From: an uncultured Bacteroidota bacterium
GTDB taxonomy: Bacteria; Bacteroidota; Bacteroidia; Bacteroidales; SZUA-534
Direction: 5' to 3'
DNA length: 9,721 nucleotides
Assembly (NCBI GenBank): GCA_937899145.1
Contig: CALBPW010000175.1
Coordinates: 1-9,721 of the forward strand
Part shown: positions 1-7,048 of the stretch, piece after piece
How positions within the stretch are numbered: the first letter of the stretch is position 1
Layout: the number at the start of each line of letters is the position of its first letter
The notes under the pieces: generated by a model
Seen by the model: only the letters and a program-made list of their open reading frames with translations
Told to the model about the DNA's origin: nothing
Databases searched by the model: none
Translations under genes and position numbers: made by a program

Positions 1-202
1 GAACACTCGCGGTGCTCCTGCACCGCTATATTCTCTCTGCTGATGTAATTTTTTTTCAGAATAGCAAATGTTTTGGGGATTTTTTTAAATGAAAGAGCCG
101 TGGTCGGTCGTCAAAAAATCTGAAAATCAGCTTGTACATATCATTTTATATGTTAAAATTGTACTCATATTTAACTGCATAAAATGAAACAGCACAAAAT
201 TA

Positions 203-211
203 CCCCCCCCC
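203..211. repeat. Homopolymeric C9 tract
   Basis: Nine consecutive C residues stand in otherwise AT-rich DNA, about 180 bp upstream of the start of the secreted repeat protein and one base before an inverted repeat. Such tracts are prone to slipped-strand length change, but a role here is inference only. Confidence 0.85.
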
Positions 212-212
212 G

Positions 213-241
213 TATAACTTACTGTATATCAGCAAGTTATA
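213..241. repeat. 8-bp inverted repeat with 13-nt spacer
   Basis: TATAACTT (213-220) is matched by its perfect reverse complement AAGTTATA (234-241). The spacer is ACTGTATATCAGC. No T-run follows, so it is not a terminator. It could be an operator for the downstream gene, or the edge of a dispersed non-coding or mobile element. The sequence alone does not decide. Confidence 0.55.
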
Positions 242-390
242 GTTATTTGTGTCGTTTCGGTATTCCTTAATACATATTTTTAAGCATTATAAATAGCTCA
301 TACAGTGCGTAGGGGCTTTTATGTGTGTGGCCGATTCATTTATAATCAACATAAATATTTAATTACTAACTTTTTAAAAACAATATAAGT

Positions 391-3300
391 ATGAAAAAAC
401 GTATTTCTACTTTTCTGGCGTGTGTGCTTTTTGCAGGATTTGCACAAGCGCAGGTGCTGTTTGATCCTGCCGATTTTGCGGAGGGCGACTCTGTTGGCTC
501 TGGCAAGATTGTTTTATTGGACAATACCAAGTATTTACAGGTAGTTCTTAATGGATGGAACTCACGCTACACCTTGCCCGAGGTTGTTAAAACTATCAAT
601 TGCGCAGGCATTGAGGCAACATTCAAATTCGCCATGGGCAACTCCTCTATTGCTGAAGGATGGGGCATTAATGCCGCTGTTCAGGCCAACGACCTTCTTG
701 TTGCTGACCAAGTTGGGGCTTCGTGGGATCCTACTCAGATGGTTAACAGTATTTGCAGTGCCTCAACAGCCTCAACAGCCGCAGCTAATTTTGTTACAGT
801 GCGTGGCTCGTTTGACGAAAATGTTATGACTCAGATTAATGAACTTCAATTCTTTGGTCAAGAGACAACCAACTACGGTCCAACCACAGGTGACACATTG
901 TGGGTTGGCGTGGTTAAATTAGTTTATGCTCCGGGCATATTGTTCGAACCCCAAAATGCCTCAATTGGTACGCTTGTAACGATTGGTGACGAGTACTATC
1001 GTCAGATTGTCCTCGACGGTTGGAACTCAGCTGTCGACATTGCAACAGTGTCAACTTCTGGCTATGCTGGCTTACAGGCCAAAATAATGGCTTCGGCATT
1101 TACAACTATTCCTGAAGGAAAAACCATCAACTTCAACGTTCAGGCCAACGACACACTTAAGGCCGACCAAGTTGAGGCTTCGTGGGATGCTACTCAAACA
1201 GTTAATATTACATGCGGTGCCGGTACGGCATACGAGAGCTGCAAAGAGCTGGTTGAAGTATCGAATAACTTCAGCAACAAAGCACTCACTGAGATTCATC
1301 AAATTCAATTCTCAGGCCAAAACACTTGGAATTGGGCTCCAGTATCAGGCGACACATTGTATGTTAGCACTGTAACATTGAAGTCGGCACTCACCGACGA
1401 CCCAACAGTAGTATTCGACCCTGCCGACTACGAACTTGAGGACTACACCGACGAGATCTACGAGATTGTTGAGGTGGATGGTGCCAAATACATGAAGGTT
1501 GTAACCGACGGTACATGGGATCAGGTCGTTGATATCAACGAGTGGTTTAATGTTGGCGAGTACAACAAGGTTAAGGGAAGTCTGATTGTTAGGAACAGCT
1601 CAACTTATGCCGACGATGCAGTTAATGGTTCGGCTCAGTTCATGACCAACGGCTCGTCTGCAGGATTCTTCACCGGCTATAGCGTAGGCACAAACCAGGT
1701 TACTGGCGATTACAATTCTGGCGATGTAGTAAATCAAATACAATTCTTTGGACAAAACACCGACGACTGGAATTCAATTACCAACATCGAGATTTACATT
1801 GGCAAGATAACAGCTTACTACGAGCAGCCTGATACTGCCGATGCACCCGTGTGGGCTGATGCATTCGAGGTGTTTATTGGCTCTAATTCTGTTTATGCCG
1901 AAGGGCGCGAAACCGACAATTGCGTTTTCATCCCAACACATTCAGGTGAATACATTTTTTACACTGAAGGCTCAAGCGATACCTACGGCTACCTGCTCGA
2001 TGCAGATAAAAACCAATTAACATATAATGATGATGGGGGTAGTGGTAACAATTTCAGAATGACATACAATCTTACTGCTGGCAGCACATACTACATTGGT
2101 GCTGGTTATTATTCTGATAATAGTTCAGGATACATAACTTTAGTGATAGATACTGAAATGCCATTCATAAACGCAACCGCACTCAACGGAACAGTTTCTG
2201 GTGGCGGCACTTATCCACTTGGCGACACCATAACACTCACCGTAACGCCCAACGATGACTATACATTTGCACAATGGAGCGATGGCAACACTGATAACCC
2301 CCGCACTGTTATTGTAGCTGGTGATTTACAACTTGTGGCGTACTGCTTAACCGATGGGCAATCTCTCATTCCTATTACTATTTTAGCCGATGAAAACGGT
2401 TCCGCTGCTGGTGGCGGAATTTACATGACCGACGCCACTGCAACACTTACAGCCACACCAAACGAAGGCTACCATTTTGTAAGATGGAGCGACGGAAATA
2501 CCGACAACCCACGCAATTACATTGTTACAGGCAATACTACATTAACAGCGGTATTTGCTCCAAATAGATATTACATTACTGGTACTGGTGGTGGAAGTGG
2601 TATTACAGTCACAACTGCAGGTATTCCAAATCCAGAAGGAACAAAAGCTGGTGAAATTTGGCGTTGGGAATCAAACAACCCGGATGGACCTTTTGCTGAG
2701 TTGCAAGTGCCGGAAGATGGCGTATACAATCTTCAGACGTATGCAAATGACTATAACGATTGGGATTCACAGTTCTTCTTTGTAATTTCTGACGATACAC
2801 TCAGTGCAGGCACACCTGTTTCAATTTATTTTGAATATGCCAGCGATGGTGACTCCGTAGTATTCAATGCTCAAGAGCATGGCGATCCCCACTACTACCT
2901 TGATTGGAAAGGTTGGGACAAACTTACCGCAAGAGTAGGTGAATGGCAAACATACACCGATGAGGCATTTGAGATTTCAAAAAGTGGTGTTCGTACATTT
3001 GCTGTTAACGCATCAATCGCACGTACTGCCGCTACACTCTTAATGCGTAACATAAGAATTGAAGTAAACTATGAGACTGTTATTGAGACTGTAAAAACCA
3101 CAGAGACATATTCAGCTGTTACGGGCTATGGAACATATAATTATGGCGACACTGCAACACTTACAGCCACACCAAGTACAGGCTATCATTTTGTAAGATG
3201 GAGCGACGGAAATACCGACAACCCACGCAGTTACATTGTTACAGGCAATACTACATTAACAGCGGTATTTGCTCTCAATGAATATAATGTGTCAGCTTCA

Positions 3301-3852
3301 GCAAATAACACTGACTTTGGTTATGTTTTTATTGAAAATCAAACGGTTACACATGGCGATTCGACTCTATTTATTGCCGCGGCCAAAAAAGGTTACCGCT
3401 TTATAAATTGGAGCGATGGCAACACCGATGTACTACGCAACTTAACCATAACACGCAATACTGACTTAATTGCCAACTTTGCTGCTATTCCGCAAAGTAC
3501 AACAATTCATGATACTCTTTATAAAGATGTGAAAATAGTTTCAATCCACGACACCATTTACATTACAAAAGCGGATACTATTTACATTACAAATACCGAC
3601 ACCATCTATCTGCAGACTGCCATTAACGCAAAGGCCATCAATAATCTTAACATCTATCCAAATCCGACAACACAATTTGTAACAGTAGATGCCGATAAAG
3701 AATTTTCATACACACTGACAAACACTGCCGGTAAAGTGCTGCGCAAAGAAGAAAATGCGGCATCATACCTGATTGATTTATCAGAATTCAAGAGCAGCAT
3801 TTATCTGCTCACAACATCAGACGGGGTAACATATAAGATTGTAAAACAATAA
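391..3852 (+). CDS. Large secreted modular repeat protein with T9SS sorting domain
   Basis: 1153 residues. The signal peptide is about 1-20 (MKKR start, hydrophobic core, AQA|Q cleavage site). Three related domains of about 140-155 residues follow at roughly 22-180, 183-332 and 340-478. Each opens like LFDPAD and ends near a Q(L/I)QFxGQxT motif; the first two end GDTLxV and share QAND...ADQV.ASWD.TQ.VN. Residues 485-587 resemble a bacterial pre-peptidase C-terminal (PPC) domain (SGEY, NDDGG, AGSTYYIGAG). Four InlB-B-like repeats carry the core WSDGNTD at W629, W699, W937 and W1007. An unrelated insert of about 725-895, rich in Trp/Tyr/Asp and possibly a beta-sandwich binding module, lies between repeats 2 and 3. 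A linker with DTIYIT repeats (1040-1075) leads to a type-A T9SS C-terminal domain (about 1085-1153, NIYPNPT). By family knowledge the product crosses the outer membrane through T9SS and is attached to the surface or released. No catalytic domain is recognised, so adhesion or glycan binding is only inferred. Confidence 0.93.
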   Translation: MKKRISTFLACVLFAGFAQAQVLFDPADFAEGDSVGSGKIVLLDNTKYLQVVLNGWNSRYTLPEVVKTINCAGIEATFKFAMGNSSIAEGWGINAAVQANDLLVADQVGASWDPTQMVNSICSASTASTAAANFVTVRGSFDENVMTQINELQFFGQETTNYGPTTGDTLWVGVVKLVYAPGILFEPQNASIGTLVTIGDEYYRQIVLDGWNSAVDIATVSTSGYAGLQAKIMASAFTTIPEGKTINFNVQANDTLKADQVEASWDATQTVNITCGAGTAYESCKELVEVSNNFSNKALTEIHQIQFSGQNTWNWAPVSGDTLYVSTVTLKSALTDDPTVVFDPADYELEDYTDEIYEIVEVDGAKYMKVVTDGTWDQVVDINEWFNVGEYNKVKGSLIVRNSSTYADDAVNGSAQFMTNGSSAGFFTGYSVGTNQVTGDYNSGDVVNQIQFFGQNTDDWNSITNIEIYIGKITAYYEQPDTADAPVWADAFEVFIGSNSVYAEGRETDNCVFIPTHSGEYIFYTEGSSDTYGYLLDADKNQLTYNDDGGSGNNFRMTYNLTAGSTYYIGAGYYSDNSSGYITLVIDTEMPFINATALNGTVSGGGTYPLGDTITLTVTPNDDYTFAQWSDGNTDNPRTVIVAGDLQLVAYCLTDGQSLIPITILADENGSAAGGGIYMTDATATLTATPNEGYHFVRWSDGNTDNPRNYIVTGNTTLTAVFAPNRYYITGTGGGSGITVTTAGIPNPEGTKAGEIWRWESNNPDGPFAELQVPEDGVYNLQTYANDYNDWDSQFFFVISDDTLSAGTPVSIYFEYASDGDSVVFNAQEHGDPHYYLDWKGWDKLTARVGEWQTYTDEAFEISKSGVRTFAVNASIARTAATLLMRNIRIEVNYETVIETVKTTETYSAVTGYGTYNYGDTATLTATPSTGYHFVRWSDGNTDNPRSYIVTGNTTLTAVFALNEYNVSASANNTDFGYVFIENQTVTHGDSTLFIAAAKKGYRFINWSDGNTDVLRNLTITRNTDLIANFAAIPQSTTIHDTLYKDVKIVSIHDTIYITKADTIYITNTDTIYLQTAINAKAINNLNIYPNPTTQFVTVDADKEFSYTLTNTAGKVLRKEENAASYLIDLSEFKSSIYLLTTSDGVTYKIVKQ
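2436..2560 (+). repeat. 125-bp intragenic direct repeat, copy A (partner 3150-3274)
   Basis: This segment encodes InlB-B-like repeat 2 of the secreted protein. By eye it matches 3150-3274 at 119 of 125 positions. Four of the six differences cluster at 2462-2465. The other two InlB-like repeats are much more diverged at DNA level, so this pair points to recent duplication or gene conversion. Confidence 0.85.
3150..3274 (+). repeat. 125-bp intragenic direct repeat, copy B (partner 2436-2560)
   Basis: Second copy of the repeat at an offset of 714 bp. It encodes InlB-B-like repeat 3. The two copies flank the insert module at about residues 725-895, so recombination between them would remove exactly 714 bp (238 codons) in frame. 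Confidence 0.85.
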
Positions 3853-3874
3853 TAACCAATTGATAACCCGCAAT

Positions 3875-3909
3875 GTAGAGACGCAAATTTTGCGTCTCTA
3901 CTTTTTTTT
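3875..3909 (+). terminator. Palindromic rho-independent terminator after the secreted-protein gene
   Basis: GTAGAGACGCAAA (3875-3887) and TTTGCGTCTCTAC (3889-3901) are perfect reverse complements around a single T, so the folded hairpin has about 11 pairs. T8 follows at 3902-3909. It lies 22 bp after the TAA stop. As a nearly perfect palindrome it may also be a REP-like dispersed repeat that doubles as a terminator. Confidence 0.85.
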
Positions 3910-4008
3910 ATCACCAGATTCAACTCTAATCGGTTTGAGAAGAGTTGTGTATGACATTGCTCGTCAAATTCACAAGGACTTTTTTAATGAAATTATCACT
4001 AAAAAATA

Positions 4009-4016
4009 TACTTTTG
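4009..4016 (+). promoter_or_regulatory. Candidate Bacteroidota -7 box for trxA
   Basis: TACTTTTG fits the Bacteroidota -7 consensus TAnnTTTG exactly and lies 29 nt before the trxA ATG. It is downstream of the 3875-3909 terminator, which gives trxA its own transcription unit. No clear TTG -33 element is seen at the usual distance, so the call is tentative. Confidence 0.45.
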
Positions 4017-4045
4017 AAAAAATGTAAAACTTAAACACATAGATT

Positions 4046-4363
4046 ATGGCACAAATGATTAATGATGCTGATTTTGAATCAGTTGTACTAAAATCGGACA
4101 TACCTGTTGTAGTGGATTTTTGGGCTGAATGGTGCGGACCATGCAAAATGCTTCTGCCAATAGTTGAGGAACTTTCGAAAGATTTTGAAGGCAAAGTGAA
4201 AATTGTGAAAATGAATGTTGACGATGCCGAAAACACACCGGTCAAATATGGTATCCGTAACATACCAACATTGCTTTTCTTCAAAAATGGCGAAGTGGTT
4301 GACAAACAAGTGGGCGCGGCCGCAAAACCGGTTATTGCCGAAAAAATTAATGCACTGTTGTAA
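4046..4363 (+). CDS. trxA: Thioredoxin
   Basis: 105 residues, the normal length for a cytoplasmic thioredoxin, with no signal peptide. The redox motif WCGPC is at 29-33 inside DFWAEWCGPCK, the conserved cis-proline is P74 in RNIPTLLFF, and the C-terminal helix ends KINALL. The protein reduces protein disulfides through C30/C33 and is recharged by thioredoxin reductase, which is not encoded in this window. The ATG at 4046 gives the canonical N-terminus, preceded by an A-rich leader. The gene stands alone: a terminator lies before it and a strong one after it, so housekeeping expression as a single gene is likely. Nothing is missing or truncated. Confidence 0.97.
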   Translation: MAQMINDADFESVVLKSDIPVVVDFWAEWCGPCKMLLPIVEELSKDFEGKVKIVKMNVDDAENTPVKYGIRNIPTLLFFKNGEVVDKQVGAAAKPVIAEKINALL

Positions 4364-4416
4364 CCGCTTTTTCACTTCGGACAACAACAGCCGAATAAAA
4401 CAAAAAATTATAACCG

Positions 4417-4457
4417 ATGGAGTCCGATTTTAACCAAAAAGTCGGACTCCATTTTTT
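4417..4457 (+). terminator. Strong rho-independent terminator after trxA
   Basis: ATGGAGTCCGA (4417-4427) pairs perfectly with TCGGACTCCAT (4442-4452). The stem extends inward through one T-G wobble and three T-A pairs, leaving a loop of about six bases. A T6 run is at 4452-4457. It sits 53 bp after the trxA stop. Confidence 0.9.
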
Positions 4458-4599
4458 AAGACAACTAACAGCAAAATGTTTTCTGTGTTTTTCGCACTAT
4501 TCGAAGTTACAATTTAAACTCTTGTTTCTGCCCAATATCAATCTCTCAACATTTTCTAAAATCTCATTAACATTGCACAACTAAAAAGAAACACAACCG

Positions 4600-5523
4600 A
4601 TGAAATCTAAAGATTTGATATTAGGGCATTTAGCGTCGTTTTTCGCATACGTTATTTTTGGTGTCAACACCATTGTCTGCAAAGATATCGCCAACTGTCA
4701 TCTGCTTTCGCCGATGTTTTTGTTTTGCATACGCTCAGTTGGTGCGGCAACATTGTTTTGGATAATATCAATCTTCACACCCAAAGAAAAAGTGCCGTTG
4801 CGCGATTTGTGCGGCATCTTCATAGCATCGATGTTAGGGCTATTCTTGACACAAATTTCGTTCTTGAAAGCCATCACCATCACCACACCAATGGACGCCA
4901 CCATTGTCGCCACCATGACACCCATTATGACAATGTTTGTGTCGGCGATATTCCTGAAAGAACCTATTACACTAAAAAAAGTCGGCGGCGTGCTGATAAG
5001 TTTTTCTGGTGTTATCTTCCTTATTTTCAACTCGGTTTACGACAGTGGCGCTGTCGATAAATCAACACCGCTTGGCATTGCGCTGATGATACTGAACGGA
5101 CTGTTTTTCGCCCTTTATTTAGGAATTTTCCGTCCGCTTATTTCGCGTTACAATGTTGTTACGTTTATGAAATGGATGTTTACCGTCTCGATGATAGCCG
5201 CATTGCCATTTGGAGCATCTGACATAGTGTCAACTAATTATTCGCAATTTACACCAAAACTGATGCTCGATATTGGTTTCTTGGTGGTTTTCGCAACATT
5301 CATCTCCTACTTCTTAATTCCATTTGGACAGAAGCGGCTGCGCCCGACACTTGTCGGCATGTACAGCTATCTGCAACCCGTAATCGCAGCCTGTGTCAGC
5401 ATTTACATCGGAATGGATACTCTATCATTCGGAAAAATTGTGGCAGCCGCAATGGTGTTTGTGGGTGTTGGTGTGGTTAATAACAGCAAGGCGCGAGCCG
5501 ATGCCGACAAAAACACTGATTAG
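4600..5523 (+). CDS. EamA/DMT-superfamily permease
   Basis: 307 residues, the usual size of a ten-helix drug/metabolite transporter. Hydrophobic helices are visible at about 9-27, 38-58, 69-87, 95-118, 127-145, 157-176, 187-205, 221-243, 251-270 and 276-294. They form two EamA halves. The first half carries the typical AITITTP.DA..V...TPI stretch (91-109) and a charged helix end FLKEPIT (118-124). The second carries YSYLQPVIAA (255-264). It is an inner-membrane exporter or importer of small metabolites. The substrate cannot be read from the sequence; characterised relatives carry amino acids, nucleosides or other metabolites. The polar C-terminus (NNSKARADADKNTD) would be cytoplasmic. The gene appears monocistronic, and no consensus promoter was found in the 140 bp after the trxA terminator. 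Confidence 0.92.
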   Translation: MKSKDLILGHLASFFAYVIFGVNTIVCKDIANCHLLSPMFLFCIRSVGAATLFWIISIFTPKEKVPLRDLCGIFIASMLGLFLTQISFLKAITITTPMDATIVATMTPIMTMFVSAIFLKEPITLKKVGGVLISFSGVIFLIFNSVYDSGAVDKSTPLGIALMILNGLFFALYLGIFRPLISRYNVVTFMKWMFTVSMIAALPFGASDIVSTNYSQFTPKLMLDIGFLVVFATFISYFLIPFGQKRLRPTLVGMYSYLQPVIAACVSIYIGMDTLSFGKIVAAAMVFVGVGVVNNSKARADADKNTD

Positions 5524-5538
5524 TTAAGAACATTGCAG

Positions 5539-5565
5539 TTGGCGGATCCAATCAGTTAACGCCAA
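5539..5565 (+). terminator. Weak hairpin after the permease gene
   Basis: TTGGCG (5539-5544) and CGCCAA (5560-5565) can pair across a 15-nt loop. Only a short T-tract (TCTTT) follows, so termination here would be inefficient. It may be a weak terminator or chance. Confidence 0.3.
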
Positions 5566-5573
5566 TCTTTAGC

Positions 5574-5613
5574 TACTGAAAACTTTTGCCTTTTTTGAAA
5601 AAAGTTTTCAGTA
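5574..5613. repeat. Long hairpin 1 upstream of the ATPase gene
   Basis: TACTGAAAACTTTT (5574-5587) pairs over all 14 positions with its reverse complement at 5600-5613. The loop is 12 nt (GCCTTTTTTGAA). It is the first of two tandem hairpins that share the same arm motif. See the hairpin at 5613-5655. Confidence 0.85.
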
Positions 5614-5655
5614 CTACTGAAAATTTTTGTTTTTTTTGAAAAAGTTTTCAGTAGT
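5613..5655. repeat. Long hairpin 2, abutting the ATPase start codon
   Basis: ACTACTGAAAATTTTT (5613-5628) pairs with 5640-5655, with one T-G wobble (5624/5644) among 16 pairs and an 11-nt loop. It ends four bases before the ATG at 5660, so in RNA it would cover the leader where ribosomes load. With hairpin 1, the motif TACTGAAAAnTTTT occurs four times in alternating orientation. No other function is known to me. Translational control, protein binding or the end of a mobile element are all possible. Confidence 0.85.
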
Positions 5656-5659
5656 AATT

Positions 5660-6856
5660 ATGATAAAAAGAGAAAACTATCTTGCGCAAATACGGCCGTT
5701 TTATGAAACCGACCTTATTAAAATCATAACAGGCATTCGCCGGTGTGGAAAATCAGTTGTGCTTGAGCAAGTTATGAGCGAAATCCGGTTAACAACAGAT
5801 AAAGTCATATACCTGAATTTTGAAGACAGACACACATCAATAAAAATAAAAACCGACGCCGAACTAATAGATTATATTGAGGGCGAAATGAAGACAGCAC
5901 CAACCTGCAAATGGTATGTTTTTTTAGACGAAGTACAAATGGTAAAAGATTGGAATGTGGCTTGCCGCTCGCTTCGACTTAAAAATACATCTGTTTTCGT
6001 TACTGGTTCAAACTCGAAATTGCTGTCGCGTGAGTTTACAAGCCAATTGAGCGGGCGGTATGTGTCGTTCAATATTCGCACTTTCGTTTATAAAGAAATT
6101 GTTGAATACGCCAATATACTTGGCTATAGCGCATCGGTAAGCGATTATTTAATATATGGCGGATTCCCAAAACGCTTTGAATTTAAACAAACAGCCGATA
6201 TGCTCCGCTACTTGAACGATTTGGACGAAACAATTGTAGTTAACGACATTATTAACCGCTACAAAATCCGTAAACAAGATTTCTTCCGAAAATTTGCCGA
6301 TTATGTGCTTATTTCAAACGCACGCATTTTCAGCACCAATTCCATCTGCAATTATATGAAATCGCAACACGTTGATTGTTCGATAAATACAATAACAAAA
6401 TATCTCAATTATTTAGAAGAGGCGTATATTATCCGAAAAATTCCACAATTCTCGACAAAAGCAAAACGCAAACTAAATTTTTATGTCAAACTTTATGACG
6501 AAGATGTTGCCTTCAACTCAATCCGTCGGCCAAACAACCGTTTCGATATAACGCATAATCTTGAAAATGTGGTATATAACGAACTTGTTTTTATGGGCTA
6601 TAACATAACTGTTTTTAATGCTGACGGGCGAGAGATTGACTTTTTGGCCGAAAAAGACGGAAAAGAGTACCTTTTGCAGGTTGCCTATAGCATTGTGGAA
6701 GAAAAAGCATACGAGCGCGAATTTGCCGTTTTCAATACTATTGACAATTCTCGCAAGAAAATTCTTATCACCAACGACGACAACGATTTTTCGACCAGCA
6801 CCGTTCAGCATATTCAGCTAAAAGACTTTTTGATGATGCGCGATTTGGAAGGATAA
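5660..6856 (+). CDS. AAA-type ATPase with C-terminal DUF4143 domain
   Basis: 398 residues from the ATG at 5660. The start MIKRENYLAQIRPF matches the usual N-terminus of this family. A longer reading from a TTG at 5627 would begin inside the hairpin and adds 11 unconserved-looking residues, so it is rejected. Walker A is GIRRCGKS (25-32), Walker B is YVFLDEVQ (86-93, D90/E91), and a sensor-like VTGSNS (114-119) precedes SGRY (131-134). The remainder fits DUF4143: a winged-helix-like middle (about 205-265), then a PD-(D/E)XK-like core with GREIDFLAE (323-331, D327) and EYLLQVAYS (336-344). The family is abundant in Bacteroidota, is often strain-variable, and lacks a settled function; a DNA-related or toxin-like role is inference. 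It is a single gene after the tandem hairpins, with no obvious partner. Confidence 0.93.
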   Translation: MIKRENYLAQIRPFYETDLIKIITGIRRCGKSVVLEQVMSEIRLTTDKVIYLNFEDRHTSIKIKTDAELIDYIEGEMKTAPTCKWYVFLDEVQMVKDWNVACRSLRLKNTSVFVTGSNSKLLSREFTSQLSGRYVSFNIRTFVYKEIVEYANILGYSASVSDYLIYGGFPKRFEFKQTADMLRYLNDLDETIVVNDIINRYKIRKQDFFRKFADYVLISNARIFSTNSICNYMKSQHVDCSINTITKYLNYLEEAYIIRKIPQFSTKAKRKLNFYVKLYDEDVAFNSIRRPNNRFDITHNLENVVYNELVFMGYNITVFNADGREIDFLAEKDGKEYLLQVAYSIVEEKAYEREFAVFNTIDNSRKKILITNDDNDFSTSTVQHIQLKDFLMMRDLEG

Positions 6857-7048
6857 CGTTTTTTCGTGTTTTTTACGTTTTTCGCAGTTGTTTTTGATCC
6901 ATTGCCTGTAGTCTTAATTGGCATCATTTTTTATGCCCCACATCATAAAACAAAAAACAACGAAAAAACTTGCAAAAAGCAAAATGTGCGTTACATTTGT
7001 GTTTCTGTTAAAAAACAAACTTTATTTATTAATTAAAATTTAAAAAAA
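6857..7048. other. Intergenic region with no gene; weak hairpin and a promoter
   Basis: No ORF is supported. A GGCAT/ATGCC hairpin (6920-6924 and 6933-6937, loop CATTTTTT) has only five pairs and no trailing T-run, so it is a poor terminator for the ATPase gene. Several T-rich CGTTTTTTCG-like blocks follow the ATPase stop. The lipoprotein promoter occupies 6970-6999. Confidence 0.5.
6970..6999 (+). promoter_or_regulatory. Bacteroidota-type promoter for the lipoprotein gene
   Basis: A -33-like TTG (6970-6972) and a perfect -7 box TACATTTG (6992-6999, consensus TAnnTTTG) are separated by 19 nt, the spacing expected for the Bacteroidota primary sigma factor. Transcription would begin near 7005, leaving a leader of about 43 nt that ends in an A-rich stretch before the ATG at 7049. 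Confidence 0.7.

Larger units (their letters stand above)
1..390. other. AT-rich non-coding region upstream of the secreted-protein gene
   Basis: No convincing gene is visible here. A 7-bp perfect hairpin (arms 9-15 and 20-26, loop TCCT) lies at the left edge, but no T-run follows it directly (the nearest, T8, is at 49-56), so it is not an obvious terminator. A 32-codon ORF at 89-187 has no recognisable content. The region also holds a C9 tract and a 29-bp inverted repeat, listed separately. The leader next to the 391 start is A/T-rich, as is usual in Bacteroidota. A box TAACTTTT at 367-374 resembles the -7 element TAnnTTTG but lacks the final G and any clear -33 partner. Confidence 0.6.

Noticed and set aside
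1..48. Possible 3' end of a gene entering from the left (open frame to TAA at 46-48)
   Set aside because: Only 15 codons are visible, with Cys/Ser-rich content that looks non-coding and overlaps a hairpin.
89..187. 32-codon ORF (MKEPWSVVKK...)
   Set aside because: No recognisable domain, no promoter box and AT-rich low-information content. Probably chance.
3970..4387. Minus-strand ORFs across trxA
   Set aside because: They are antisense to a certain thioredoxin gene and show no protein-like motifs.
5627..5659. N-terminal extension of the ATPase from a TTG codon (MFFLKKFSVVI...)
   Set aside because: The codons fall inside hairpin 2, and the family start MIKRENYL matches the ATG at 5660.
6860..6970. 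Inverted GTTTTTTCGT / ACGAAAAAAC blocks after the ATPase gene
   Set aside because: Low-complexity T/A-rich arms about 90 bp apart. Not distinct enough from base composition.
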